The position numbers and the translations under genes are program-made. This document shows, piece by piece, positions 1 to 8,831 of a stretch of DNA of 50,192 nucleotides. The DNA is from Bacteroidales bacterium (GTDB lineage Bacteria; Bacteroidota; Bacteroidia; Bacteroidales; GCA-2748055). A model generated the notes under the pieces. The model was not told where the DNA came from. It was given only the letters and a program-made list of their open reading frames with translations, and did not search any database. The DNA lies in contig JAIOZM010000024.1 in NCBI GenBank assembly GCA_021740585.1, forward strand, positions 1 to 50,192. The letters are read 5' to 3'. Each line of letters begins with the position of its first letter. The stretch's first letter is position 1.

Positions 1-136
1 TCTTGGTTTAGAGAACTAAACTTATTTAATTTGTCATTAAATTTCGAAAAGTTTAACTATTAACTGAAACCGCCACGTGCGAGAGCATGCGTGGTGGTGT
101 GAGAGGGCGAGGGAGTAATCCCTCTACCTACTCGAT
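1..136 (+). mobile_element. 3' end of a group II intron (domains V and VI)
   Basis: Positions 67-100 fold as a 34-nt domain V. Bases 69-77 pair with 90-98, there is a two-base bulge at 88-89, 78-80 pair with 85-87, and the loop is a GAGA (GNRA) tetraloop. Positions 101-133 fold as domain VI: 109-114 pair with 119-124 around a GTAA loop, and 101-103 pair with 131-133. A130 is unpaired seven bases from the end, where the branch-point adenosine belongs. The predicted 3' boundary is the AT at 135-136. A small hairpin at 6-21 may belong to domain IV. The 5' part and any reverse transcriptase would lie left of the window. The intron is antisense to the gene it interrupts, so splicing could not restore that mRNA. 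Confidence 0.78.
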
Positions 137-698
137 TTAATTTTTTTATGATATCCGGAATCGTTTGATCATCCAGCTTAGATACATCACAAGGAACTAT
201 ATTTTGCATATATTGCAAAATCTTATTTTTCTTATTTACAAGATTCCATATTTTAAAGTAATACAATCGTTGCCCCAGGTTTAAACCGGCTAATTCATTA
301 AAAAAAATAGTATCGGCAGTGTTTCTATAACTTTTTCTCTTATCGTGTTTTAAGGAAAAGGGTGTTCCTGTTGAACCGCTGGTAACCACAGTTTTATATG
401 GGATAAAATTCTGGTTTTCAGATTGAAATATTTCCGGATTTTCCCTTATGGTTATTTTATCAATTATAGGAAAGTTTTCAAAACCCTGCCCTTCAAAATC
501 CTTATAGAATTGAGTTGAACTTTGAGCGTGAAGTAACAAATCCTCCAAATGTTTGCTTCTGATTTCCTGGGTGGACAAAATGTCGGGATTTATTAAGAAA
601 GATTTAACCTCTCCAAAATGGCGATTTATTTTGCCACCTTTAAGTTTATCAATATTCCAAAAGGCAAAGGATCTTATTTTTTCAGTAATACCAAACAT
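60..698 (-). pseudogene. PaaK/CapK-like adenylate-forming enzyme, 5' half, interrupted by a group II intron
   Basis: The frame encodes 212 residues, about half the usual length of the phenylacetate-CoA ligase/CapK-like family. The nucleotide-binding motif TSGSTGTPF is present near residue 107. Native sequence runs from the start at 698 to about position 137. The last 25 or so residues are translated from the antisense strand of the intron (they include HTTTHALARGG) and do not belong to the enzyme. Such proteins occur in capsule clusters, where they are thought to activate or transfer acyl or amino-acid groups. The gene follows the deacetylase-like gene by six bases and is the last cluster gene visible here. 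The remainder should lie beyond the intron. Family call fairly sure; substrate unknown. Confidence 0.75.
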
Positions 699-704
699 TT
701 TTTA

Positions 705-1862
705 TTATTGGCTTTTTTTGTTTTGACTATTAGTTACCAGACCCATCAATTCAACAGAACTCATAAATTCGACATCTGGCCATTTTTTAGTAATCTCTTG
801 CAATAGGTTTTTTAAAGAACCAATTCCTATCTCACGGTTTTTTGGAGAAATATTGCCACAAAAGTTTACCCTATGTGAGCTAATAACTGCAGGATGGTTC
901 CATCGAAATGCATACTCTATCTGCTTTAAAGTATAATTAACCCAATCAATACCCTTTTCTTCAGTAGGCTCGAAAACAACATTTCTAACATTATAGCATA
1001 TTCCCTTAGAATTTCGTTTTCCGATATAATTTAGTTCCTTTTTGAATTTGTTCATTCCCTGATGTTCGCTTTTAATAAATGGAGTATCTAGGTATTTGAT
1101 CCCATTTTCCGCCAAGGTTTGATGAATTATTTTGTGCTCGGGTCTCCCCGGAGCATTAAAATATGTTGATCGAAAACCAAAAACTTTTTCAAATGCATTC
1201 AAGCCATCAACTATAATTGGTTCAAATTCGCTGGTTTCTTTGAAATCCCAAAAATCAAATGCCGCACTCCAGTTTATTGTTGGATAGCCTGTAGTGCTTA
1301 TTGATGTGTATGATCTATTTTTCAATGCGGTAAGAACCTCGTGGTCTTTTTTCTCCAGTTTTTCCTTAAGCACTTTCAAATTTATATGTTCCCGACCGTG
1401 GAATTGAGGTATTAGAAATTCTTTGGAAATGCCTTCTTTCCATAATTCCCATGTGCCTGAATAAGCTTTGAAATATTTTTCAGACAATCTTTCGTAGGTT
1501 TCTGGAAGCAGTTCATAATGATAAGATTGGTAATTTTCTGATTCCATTCTTTCAAAATCTATATTGCAAGGGATTGCAAATGCAGTAAATTTTGCATGCA
1601 TCCCATTTTTATCCTTTACCGAGTTAAGAGTTTCAAAAAGCATTTCAAGATCTTCTCGATTTTCCAATGAATCAAAAGCATCAAATCTAAGCTGGACTTC
1701 TAAACCGGCCTGATCCATTTTATCTCTGGCTTTTTTCGAGTCAACCCTCACATTACCATAGTCATCTACAGCGAATACAATAATTTTGCGTTTGGTTTTC
1801 CAGCCCAATATATTTTTTACATTTAACTGGGTATTTAGTTTAATATTTTTTATGTTAAACAT
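705..1862 (-). CDS. Polysaccharide deacetylase-like protein (CE4/NodB-like), paralogue 1
   Basis: A 385-residue protein without signal peptide. It shows features expected of a NodB/CE4-type fold: a DD pair at residues 33-34 (VDDYG), an HxxxH pair at 156-160 (HGREH) and a late PAVISSHR segment. These correspond to the metal-binding and catalytic motifs of carbohydrate deacetylases. A second cluster gene at 12898-14013 shares all three motifs in the same order, so the two are paralogues. A likely role is removing acetyl groups from an amino sugar or a lipid-linked intermediate in the cytoplasm, but the substrate cannot be read from sequence. The start at 1862 is preferred because the N-terminus then matches the paralogue in length. 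It lies about 100 bases downstream of the preceding glycosyltransferase gene. Confidence 0.7.
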   Translation of the reverse strand: MFNIKNIKLNTQLNVKNILGWKTKRKIIVFAVDDYGNVRVDSKKARDKMDQAGLEVQLRFDAFDSLENREDLEMLFETLNSVKDKNGMHAKFTAFAIPCNIDFERMESENYQSYHYELLPETYERLSEKYFKAYSGTWELWKEGISKEFLIPQFHGREHINLKVLKEKLEKKDHEVLTALKNRSYTSISTTGYPTINWSAAFDFWDFKETSEFEPIIVDGLNAFEKVFGFRSTYFNAPGRPEHKIIHQTLAENGIKYLDTPFIKSEHQGMNKFKKELNYIGKRNSKGICYNVRNVVFEPTEEKGIDWVNYTLKQIEYAFRWNHPAVISSHRVNFCGNISPKNREIGIGSLKNLLQEITKKWPDVEFMSSVELMGLVTNSQNKKSQ

Positions 1863-1963
1863 ATATAGAAAAAATTATCTTATGCTTTGATTAAGCCTTA
1901 ATTAATGACAAGAATATACGCCTTTTTTAACTTAACCAATTATTTTTTTTTATGAATTGATAT

Positions 1964-3181
1964 TTATTTGAAAGACAGTAGGAAATTAATCAATTCTTGG
2001 TAAACTATTTCACTATCTCCTTTAGAGCTAGCCAAAGCCAAAGCATTTTTCTTATATTCCTCTAGGAGCGATTTGTTGAATAAAAATGTTTCAATATTTT
2101 CAACCAGTTTACCTACATCACCCGGAGGATTATTTAATCCAACCTTGTATTGATCTGTAAGCACTGCCATTTCGCTCATTAAGGAATTCAACAATGGTAA
2201 TCCAGCACTAAGACAATCAAAGAATTTATATGTAACTGATTGTGTTGCCCCTGAGGAATATTGTGTTAATGCGACGTCGGCTAAAGCATATTGGTATATT
2301 AAGTCATCATAATACTGGTAACCTAAATATTTAATATTATTACATCTGGAAATATATTCATTAATTAATTTAAGATGAATTCCCGTTCCTGCAATTACAA
2401 ATTCTGTTTGGTCTGGGTATCTTTTATTTATAATTTCAGATGCTTCTAAAATTACAGGGATATCATAGGAAATACCTAAGCTTCCGGCGTAGATCAAGGT
2501 CAGTTTATCACTTTTATTCTTATAGACTTTTTCACTAATAATTTTGAATTTTCCCCTGATTTCATTGTAAGGTACCGCTGGCAGAAAGACCTCAGTTTTA
2601 ATATTGGGATAGCCATAGTTTTTAGCCCAGGAAACATATTCATTTGATATTCCTATGATTCCATTGGTTCTTTTAAGAATAGATCTTAGTTTATAATACA
2701 ATGGGAATAATATTAGTTTTAGAACAAACTTTAGGGGTTTAGGGGATAGGCGTAAAAATGCCTCCGGCCAGGGATCAATTATATCTATTGTTATAGGAAT
2801 TTTATTTTTCTTTGCCCATCTTGTCAGAAAAAACGCTAATGATAAAGGCGGTAAAGCGACCAGGATTAAATCAGGTGAAGGGAGTTTTTTGATATATAGT
2901 TTCAGGTTTTTGGTGTATTGCCAGTGAGAAAGCATACGGTTTATGGAAACATTTTTTTTGTACGACTTAGCATGGATATATATAACTTCGTAATTTTCAT
3001 TTATTATTGTTGCTGTTGTTTTTTCAAACCTTTTAACCCGTGTTGAATGTCTTAAAGTGCTACTAAACAAGGTAATGTTATGCCCCATTTTTAATCCGGC
3101 CAATGCAATACCCATATACCGGTATGGTCTCATATTATCAATTGGAGTAGGATCAAATAAAGAAAACAACCAAATATTCAT
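1964..3181 (-). CDS. Glycosyltransferase family 4 (WbuB/WcaI-like)
   Basis: A 405-residue GT-B fold glycosyltransferase. The N-terminal half carries the acceptor-side Rossmann fold (IWLFSLFDPTP onward) with a membrane-associating stretch around residues 108-160 (LILVALPPLSLAFFLTRW). The C-terminal half has the donor-binding fold, with LTLIYAGSLGISYDIP, an ALADVALTQYSSGATQSV segment, then KFFDCLSAGLPLL. It probably adds one sugar to a lipid-linked repeat unit at the inner face of the cytoplasmic membrane. It sits 33 bases after the epimerase gene at 3215-4270 and is co-oriented with the cluster. Donor and acceptor are not predictable; the family call is firm. Confidence 0.85.
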   Translation of the reverse strand: MNIWLFSLFDPTPIDNMRPYRYMGIALAGLKMGHNITLFSSTLRHSTRVKRFEKTTATIINENYEVIYIHAKSYKKNVSINRMLSHWQYTKNLKLYIKKLPSPDLILVALPPLSLAFFLTRWAKKNKIPITIDIIDPWPEAFLRLSPKPLKFVLKLILFPLYYKLRSILKRTNGIIGISNEYVSWAKNYGYPNIKTEVFLPAVPYNEIRGKFKIISEKVYKNKSDKLTLIYAGSLGISYDIPVILEASEIINKRYPDQTEFVIAGTGIHLKLINEYISRCNNIKYLGYQYYDDLIYQYALADVALTQYSSGATQSVTYKFFDCLSAGLPLLNSLMSEMAVLTDQYKVGLNNPPGDVGKLVENIETFLFNKSLLEEYKKNALALASSKGDSEIVYQELINFLLSFK

Positions 3182-3214
3182 AGTTAACAGGGGGTTAGTG
3201 TTTTAATAATTTGA

Positions 3215-4270
3215 TTAATGGCTTTTTCTTGTTACCCACGCATCATATATTTCTTCAAAAGTAGTCTGTAATGATTTTGTTATTCCCCAGTTTGGATAAT
3301 GCGATTTCATCTTTCTTAGATCGCTGTAATAACAAATATGATCACCAATTCTATTGGTTTCGCTATACTTATATTTCATCTGCTTCCCGCTTATATTTGA
3401 AATAATATCGAAGGCCTCTAAAATTGAACAGGTGTTTTCTTTACCCCCCCCAAGGTTATATACTTCTGCAATTCTGGGGGCCATAATAAATTCTTCAATA
3501 AATCTTGAAACATCAAAAGAATGTATATTGTCCCGGACTTGTTTGCCTTTGTAGCCGAAAATTGTATATTCTTTTTCTTCTAAATTACATTTAACAAGGT
3601 AGCTTAAAAAGCCATGTAATTCTACTCCGGTATGACTTGGGCCTGTTAAACAGCCTCCTCTTAATATACAAGATGGCATATTAAAATACCGCCCGTATTC
3701 CTGGACCATTATATCTCCGGCAAGTTTTGATGCTCCAAAAAGCGAGTGTTTTGACTGGTCAATTCTGAAGGATTCAGAAATCCCATTTTCATAGTTTTTA
3801 TCTGCATAATCCCACCTCTTTTCCAACTCAATCATAGGAATTTCGTTGGGGGCGTCTCCATATACTTTGTTGGTAGAAAGGTGCACAAATGGAATTTCTG
3901 TATTATATCTTCTCGTTGCTTCAAGAATATTTAAAGTTCCAACAGCATTTGTGTCAAAATCATCAAAAGGAATATCTGCCGCCTTGTCATGGCTGGGCTG
4001 AGCGGCAGTATGGACAATTGCATCAGGTTTAACTGATTGTATTAGCCCAATAATGCCGTTTCGATCGCGCATATCAATTTCATGATGAAAAAAATGGGGC
4101 AAAGTTTTCTCTAAACGAGCCTGATTCCACCGAGTATCGCCATTGGGCCCAAAAAAAACAGCTCTTTGGTTATTATCCATTCCGTGGATTTCCCAATCTA
4201 ATTTGGCAAAATGAGTACACACCTCGGATCCAATTAATCCGGAAGAACCAGTAACTAATAATTTTTTCAT
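3215..4270 (-). CDS. NAD-dependent epimerase/dehydratase (CDP-paratose 2-epimerase-like)
   Basis: A 351-residue extended SDR enzyme with an N-terminal NAD-binding loop TGSSGLIGS at residues 7-15. The insert [16 protein letters not shown] and the segment [12 protein letters not shown] resemble the CDP-paratose/CDP-tyvelose 2-epimerase branch. The usual catalytic YxxxK appears as FGASK, with phenylalanine in place of tyrosine. To my recollection this change recurs in this branch, so it does not by itself mark a dead enzyme. It should act on a nucleotide sugar in the cytoplasm. A tract of eight G (C on the plus strand, 3444-3451) encodes part of NLGGGK and is a possible slippage site. The gene lies between two GT4 genes. 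Confidence 0.8.
   Translation of the reverse strand: MKKLLVTGSSGLIGSEVCTHFAKLDWEIHGMDNNQRAVFFGPNGDTRWNQARLEKTLPHFFHHEIDMRDRNGIIGLIQSVKPDAIVHTAAQPSHDKAADIPFDDFDTNAVGTLNILEATRRYNTEIPFVHLSTNKVYGDAPNEIPMIELEKRWDYADKNYENGISESFRIDQSKHSLFGASKLAGDIMVQEYGRYFNMPSCILRGGCLTGPSHTGVELHGFLSYLVKCNLEEKEYTIFGYKGKQVRDNIHSFDVSRFIEEFIMAPRIAEVYNLGGGKENTCSILEAFDIISNISGKQMKYKYSETNRIGDHICYYSDLRKMKSHYPNWGITKSLQTTFEEIYDAWVTRKSH
3444..3451. repeat. Homopolymer tract of eight C (eight G in the coding strand)
   Basis: An uninterrupted C8 run inside the epimerase gene, read as glycine codons. It is long for a low-GC genome and is a potential slipped-strand site. Whether it varies is not known. Confidence 0.6.
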
Positions 4271-4320
4271 ATTAAGAAGACATTAAGGTTATTATTATAT
4301 TTTTTTGTTTAGGATAAGAA

Positions 4321-5469
4321 TTATGTGATTATTTTCATAAGAATGTGCGCAGCTTCTTTAACCCTTAAAAAATAATCTTCATAAAAAAGATCGTTTAAAT
4401 TTCTTTCAGGATAATTAGCCAAAATTGCAGTTAATTCGTCTGAATTATGTGGTTCAAAATAGACGCCATCAGGTCCCAGCTGCTCAATATTTACAGGCAG
4501 GTTAGAAGCCACAACAGGAACCTGTACCGATATTGCATCTTCAATTACAGTACTCCAACCCTCAAACAAACTGGGCTGAAGAACAGCCTGAGAATGTTTC
4601 ATTAAAAGTAATTGTTCATTGCGAGGAATTATTCCCAAAAGACTGATTTGTGGATGAAGCTTATGTTCATTTATGATTGAATGCAATTCCTGCATATAGG
4701 GCGAGTGAGTTGCGTCTGGGAACCTACCCGTCATTGCCATATGGATATTCAAACCTTTATTTTTTAGTTTTACCATCGCATCAAGTAAAACCTTATGGTT
4801 TTTATGCTTGTGGAATTGATTTGAGATCATATAATATTTCTGTGGAAGCTCATATTTTTCCCGTATTTTTTTAATATCAAGTTCGCTAAAGTCATCAACA
4901 ACTGAAACAAAATGAAATATGTGCACTTTAATGCCCTTTCTTAAACCGAAGAATTTTTCAAAATCATTCATAACAGCCTGACTTGAGACCACCAGGTCAC
5001 CCGAATTTTTAAGAATGAATTTTATTCTGAGAGTGCGCTCTATGATTTTTTTTCTGGAAAAAAACTCAGGGTAGTATTCGTGTTGAAGGTCCGCATACCA
5101 GCTTACAAGTTTTGTGCTGGTTATAGTCTTTACCGGATAATCATGTAAAGGATAGAGACCATTCAATTCATATCGTTTTATAATATCCTTTATGAAGACA
5201 TTTTTGCCCGTTAGCCAGGATTTAATATATCCGTTGTAAATATTTGGAAAGTTCCATTCAACAGCTTGTAAATATGGATAGCTGATTTGGTCAACAAACT
5301 TTTTCAAATCAGGATTGTAGAAAAGAATTATTTCTGGTTTTTCTTCATCATTAAGGAAATTTAGTATTTTAATTACATTAAGAATGTATATTACACCACC
5401 CATCCAGGATGCTTGAAAATTAAAAATTATCCCGATTTTAAGTTTATTTTGATTGGGTAAATGAATCAT
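4321..5469 (-). CDS. Glycosyltransferase family 4
   Basis: A 382-residue GT-B glycosyltransferase. The glycine-rich N-terminus reads IGIIFNFQASWMGGVIYIL. The C-terminal donor-binding half includes MISNQFHKHKNH, where GT4 enzymes begin the second domain, and SLFEGWSTVIEDAISVQVPV, which carries the paired glutamates of the EX7E type near residues 300-307. It probably transfers one sugar to the growing repeat unit at the cytoplasmic membrane. Its ATG directly follows the stop codon of the GDP-mannose dehydratase gene (TAGATG), so the two are translationally coupled. That suggests, without proving, a GDP-sugar donor. Confidence 0.87.
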   Translation of the reverse strand: MIHLPNQNKLKIGIIFNFQASWMGGVIYILNVIKILNFLNDEEKPEIILFYNPDLKKFVDQISYPYLQAVEWNFPNIYNGYIKSWLTGKNVFIKDIIKRYELNGLYPLHDYPVKTITSTKLVSWYADLQHEYYPEFFSRKKIIERTLRIKFILKNSGDLVVSSQAVMNDFEKFFGLRKGIKVHIFHFVSVVDDFSELDIKKIREKYELPQKYYMISNQFHKHKNHKVLLDAMVKLKNKGLNIHMAMTGRFPDATHSPYMQELHSIINEHKLHPQISLLGIIPRNEQLLLMKHSQAVLQPSLFEGWSTVIEDAISVQVPVVASNLPVNIEQLGPDGVYFEPHNSDELTAILANYPERNLNDLFYEDYFLRVKEAAHILMKIIT

Positions 5470-6522
5470 CTATCTGTCTAATTTAAGTTTTCTTGAGAGA
5501 ATCTTTTTTTCATTAGGATAGTTCCAGGCATCCCAGGCAAAATGTTTTCCATTACTCCAGTTGTCCCATCGTTCTATATCAGATTTAAGCATTATTTCAG
5601 CCAGATCATTGAATCTGGTTTTTGGTTCCCAACCCAAATCAGATTTACTTTTTTGAAAATTGCCTCTAAGATATCGGACATCAACCGGTCTCATAAATCG
5701 CTCATCAATTTTTATGTGTTTTTCCCAATCCAAACCAACAAAATCGAAGGCAACCTCTAAAAACTCTTTTATTGTGTGTGTTTCATTAGTAGCAATTACA
5801 TAATCATCAGGAGATTTTTGCTGCAACATAAGCCACATAGCCTCAACATATTCCGGGGCAAAGCCCCAGTCGCGTTTAGCGTCAATGTTACCCAATTCAA
5901 TGTGGTCTTCTAAACCAAGACTTATTTTTGCCACAGCATTTGTTATTTTTCGGGTAACAAACTCTAAGCCACGTAAGGGGCTTTCATGGTTAAAAAGGAT
6001 TCCGTTACAAGCAAATAGTCCATAGGCTTTTCTATAAATTTTAACCATATTATGAGCATATAATTTTGCTGCAGCGTATGGACTTGATGGATCAAAAATC
6101 GTTTCTTCTGATTGCTCTGTAAATTGGTTATCTCCAAACATCTCACTAGTGGAGGCTTGATAGAATTTGACATCTGGAGCAATATTTCTTATGGACTCAA
6201 GAAATTTGACCACACCAAGCCCGGTAATTTCAGCGGATGCCAAAGGCTGTTCGAAAGAGGCGCCAACAAAACTTTGCGCTGCCAAATTGTAAATCTCGTC
6301 TGGTTTGGAGATTTTAATTGATTCTATTATTGAAAAACTATCCAGCAAGTCAACCGGTAACAATTCAACTTGATCAAAAATCCCCAGATATTGTAATCTC
6401 CAGAAGTTTGGTGTTGAAAGCCTTCTGTAAGTTCCGAAAACCTTATAGCCTTTGTTTAGTAAAAACTTAGCCAGATAGGCTCCATCTTGTCCGGTTATAC
6501 CTGTTATAAGAGCATGTTTCAT
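5470..6522 (-). CDS. gmd: GDP-mannose 4,6-dehydratase
   Basis: A 350-residue extended SDR enzyme close to full length for GDP-mannose 4,6-dehydratases. It converts GDP-D-mannose to GDP-4-keto-6-deoxy-D-mannose, the precursor of GDP-rhamnose, GDP-fucose and related sugars. Visible features are the NADP-binding loop TGITGQDGAYL (residues 7-17), the STSEMFGD segment near 124-131 with the catalytic Thr/Ser and Glu, and YAAAK with Tyr149 and Lys153. FNHESPLRG follows, as is typical of Gmd. The next gene upstream in transcription encodes another SDR enzyme that could be the partner reductase or epimerase. The downstream GT4 gene begins immediately after this stop. Confidence 0.88.
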   Translation of the reverse strand: MKHALITGITGQDGAYLAKFLLNKGYKVFGTYRRLSTPNFWRLQYLGIFDQVELLPVDLLDSFSIIESIKISKPDEIYNLAAQSFVGASFEQPLASAEITGLGVVKFLESIRNIAPDVKFYQASTSEMFGDNQFTEQSEETIFDPSSPYAAAKLYAHNMVKIYRKAYGLFACNGILFNHESPLRGLEFVTRKITNAVAKISLGLEDHIELGNIDAKRDWGFAPEYVEAMWLMLQQKSPDDYVIATNETHTIKEFLEVAFDFVGLDWEKHIKIDERFMRPVDVRYLRGNFQKSKSDLGWEPKTRFNDLAEIMLKSDIERWDNWSNGKHFAWDAWNYPNEKKILSRKLKLDR

Positions 6523-6565
6523 AAGCGATATTTATTATATTCAACCGATAATATTTCAATTAATT

Positions 6566-7462
6566 TTACATTCTTTCTATCCAGTCAAAGTATTCTTTAA
6601 GACCAGTTTTCATATCAACAGAAGGTTGATAGCCAAATGAGTTTAGTTTACGAATATCTGCCTTCCAGTTTACAGGATCTCCTTTTCGGGAGTCACCTGA
6701 AAAAGAGTAACTAATATTGTTTTTAAAAAAACTGAAGAAGATTGAGACCGCGTTTTTAATAATAATTTCTTCACCATTAGCAATGTTAACAATATCACCA
6801 TTAAAATCTGAGTGTTCAGAGACAAGCTCAATTGCCCTGACCAGATCAATTACATTTATAAAATCTCTGGATTCATTTCCAGTACCGAACAAAGTAAAAG
6901 GCTTCCCAGCTTTTACTTTATTATATAAATCCCAGAATAATTGCTTCTTCTGGCCGGTTCCATAAACTGAAAAAATTCGTAATGAACATGTTGGTATTCC
7001 AAAGAAATCATGAAATTCCTTGCAGATTTGTTCAGCCTGATGCTTATGAATACCATAAGGAGAAATGGGATTCGGGTTTTCGGATTCCTTTACAGGTAAG
7101 TGCTGTGGATTCCCATATACAGCAGCACTGGACAGATTAATAAACCGACAATTTGATTGAAACTTATTTATTGCTTCAAGAATTGTAAAAACATTAACCG
7201 TATTCAGATAATAATCTCGTATTGGATTATTTAAGGAATCGGGAACACTTGCTGCACCAGAACAATTTATACATAAATCATATTTTTCATTCTGGAAAAC
7301 AGAGGCGAAGTCAGAATTGGAGGAATCTATCAGAAAGTAGTCTTTCGTATTTACATAATCAACCTCAACATCAGCTCCCCAGACCTCATTTCCCTTTCTC
7401 CGGAAATGATTAATAAGATGATGACCGATAAAACCTTTTGATCCAATAATAATAATTTTCAT
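6566..7462 (-). CDS. NAD-dependent epimerase/reductase, possible partner of Gmd
   Basis: A 298-residue extended SDR protein with nucleotide-binding loop GSKGFIGHHL (residues 7-16) and catalytic YGIHK (Tyr136, Lys140), preceded by LSSAAVYG, which supplies the catalytic serine. Its length and its place 43 bases before gmd suggest it may act on GDP-4-keto-6-deoxymannose, for example as an Rmd-like reductase yielding GDP-D-rhamnose. Sequence alone does not separate this from a UDP-glucose 4-epimerase or a dTDP-sugar enzyme. The SDR assignment is sure; the substrate is inference from the neighbour. Confidence 0.78.
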   Translation of the reverse strand: MKIIIIGSKGFIGHHLINHFRRKGNEVWGADVEVDYVNTKDYFLIDSSNSDFASVFQNEKYDLCINCSGAASVPDSLNNPIRDYYLNTVNVFTILEAINKFQSNCRFINLSSAAVYGNPQHLPVKESENPNPISPYGIHKHQAEQICKEFHDFFGIPTCSLRIFSVYGTGQKKQLFWDLYNKVKAGKPFTLFGTGNESRDFINVIDLVRAIELVSEHSDFNGDIVNIANGEEIIIKNAVSIFFSFFKNNISYSFSGDSRKGDPVNWKADIRKLNSFGYQPSVDMKTGLKEYFDWIERM

Positions 7463-7648
7463 AATAAAATAAAAGTAATTTAATAGGGTATGATAGACAG
7501 TAAAAACACAATAAATTATATGCTAGATTTAAAAAATTTGAGGGTTTTGTGAATTTTTACAACTTATTAATACTGTCTTGAACCCACAATTAGAAATCAG
7601 ACAATATGGCACTAATATTTTAAATATTTGACCAGTTAAAATGGGGAA

Positions 7649-8827
7649 TTATAAATTATTTTCATAATTCAAACAGTTTGTGTAAACGGCTTTATACTGT
7701 TCTTTAATTACTCCCCAGGAAGATTTATTCCTTGTAACCATTTCTATTCTGGAGTTCATTATTTCTTTAGTCTCATAAAGCCTGATAAAACTTCGCATCC
7801 TATCAATAAATTCATTTTCATCTTTAAAAAGCATTCCTCTTCCATCAATTACTCTTTCAGACAGGCCTTCGATTGATTCATAAATCAATACCGGAGTACC
7901 ACATCCATTTGCTTCAATTGTAGTTATTGATATTGATCCCGGAAAAATAGCTAAGTCAATTAAATTGTAGAATTCCGACAAAGACTTACTATTTGCAAAA
8001 GGACGAAAATCAGTTTCCAGCCCGGTTTCTTTCGCCTGGGTCTTTAGAGAGTTGCAATAAGGATCATTAGTTATTCCAATGATTATTAGTTTTACTTTAT
8101 TAATGAACTCCTCGCTGCTTAATTGATTGATAAGGAAATCGAGTCTTTTCTGGGAACCTATTTTCCCGGCAAATCCAACCACCAACTTGGATTCTGTGTT
8201 TTTACGGTCAGGCCTATAAAAATAGGTGTCCTGATCATAACCTAAAGGGATAATTTGAATCTTATCTTTAGGGATTTTAAATCTTTTTGAAATGACTTGT
8301 TTTCCAGCTTCACTAAAGGTTATAATAGTATGATACTTGTTTTTAAATAGATTAAGAGTACCCCCCATTACTTTATAAAAAAAATTCGCAAACGCGCCTT
8401 CTTGAATATTCGTTATGCTATTTGTATGATCGCTGAATACCATAGGAGGACTTTTTTTACCCGAAAAAAGGCTAACAAGGAATATTTGTAAAGTAGCTAA
8501 TGTACCATAGCCATACAAGTGAATAATTGTATTCTCATTTCTAAAAAGCAATTTAAACAGTCTGTACCAATTGATAAAAATCGTTTGTTCCATTGGGAAA
8601 AAAGCCTTTATTCGAAAAATGTCATAGTGCTCAAAATTATAGTGACCGGAAGAGTAAAGTTTTTGAAGATACTTCAACCATGATTTCCGATACCTGTTTG
8701 AGGTTACAAAGGTTGTGCGGATTCCTTCCTTGCTAAATTCTTTTGCCAGGTAATGTTCCGAATACCAAAATTCATCTTGAAATACCGGGTAAAATCTACA
8801 AATTTTAAATGATTTATTATTAGCCAT
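7649..8827 (-). CDS. Glycosyltransferase family 4
   Basis: A 392-residue GT-B glycosyltransferase. The N-terminal half starts with FKICRFYPVFQDEFWYSEHY. The C-terminal half holds KLVVGFAGKIGSQKRLDFLI (start of the donor domain) and LAIFPGSISITTIEANGCGT, where a glutamate occupies the position of the second Glu of the GT4 donor motif. It has no signal peptide, so it acts at the cytoplasmic face. Its start lies four bases after the stop of the preceding GT4 gene (8832-9860), and the two are probably co-translated and work on consecutive linkages. Sugar specificity unknown. Confidence 0.85.
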   Translation of the reverse strand: MANNKSFKICRFYPVFQDEFWYSEHYLAKEFSKEGIRTTFVTSNRYRKSWLKYLQKLYSSGHYNFEHYDIFRIKAFFPMEQTIFINWYRLFKLLFRNENTIIHLYGYGTLATLQIFLVSLFSGKKSPPMVFSDHTNSITNIQEGAFANFFYKVMGGTLNLFKNKYHTIITFSEAGKQVISKRFKIPKDKIQIIPLGYDQDTYFYRPDRKNTESKLVVGFAGKIGSQKRLDFLINQLSSEEFINKVKLIIIGITNDPYCNSLKTQAKETGLETDFRPFANSKSLSEFYNLIDLAIFPGSISITTIEANGCGTPVLIYESIEGLSERVIDGRGMLFKDENEFIDRMRSFIRLYETKEIMNSRIEMVTRNKSSWGVIKEQYKAVYTNCLNYENNL

Positions 8828-8831
8828 TATT

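Noticed and set aside
3215-4270. Inactive epimerase because the catalytic Tyr is Phe
   Set aside because: As far as I recall the CDP-paratose epimerase-like branch carries this change regularly, so it is not evidence of decay.
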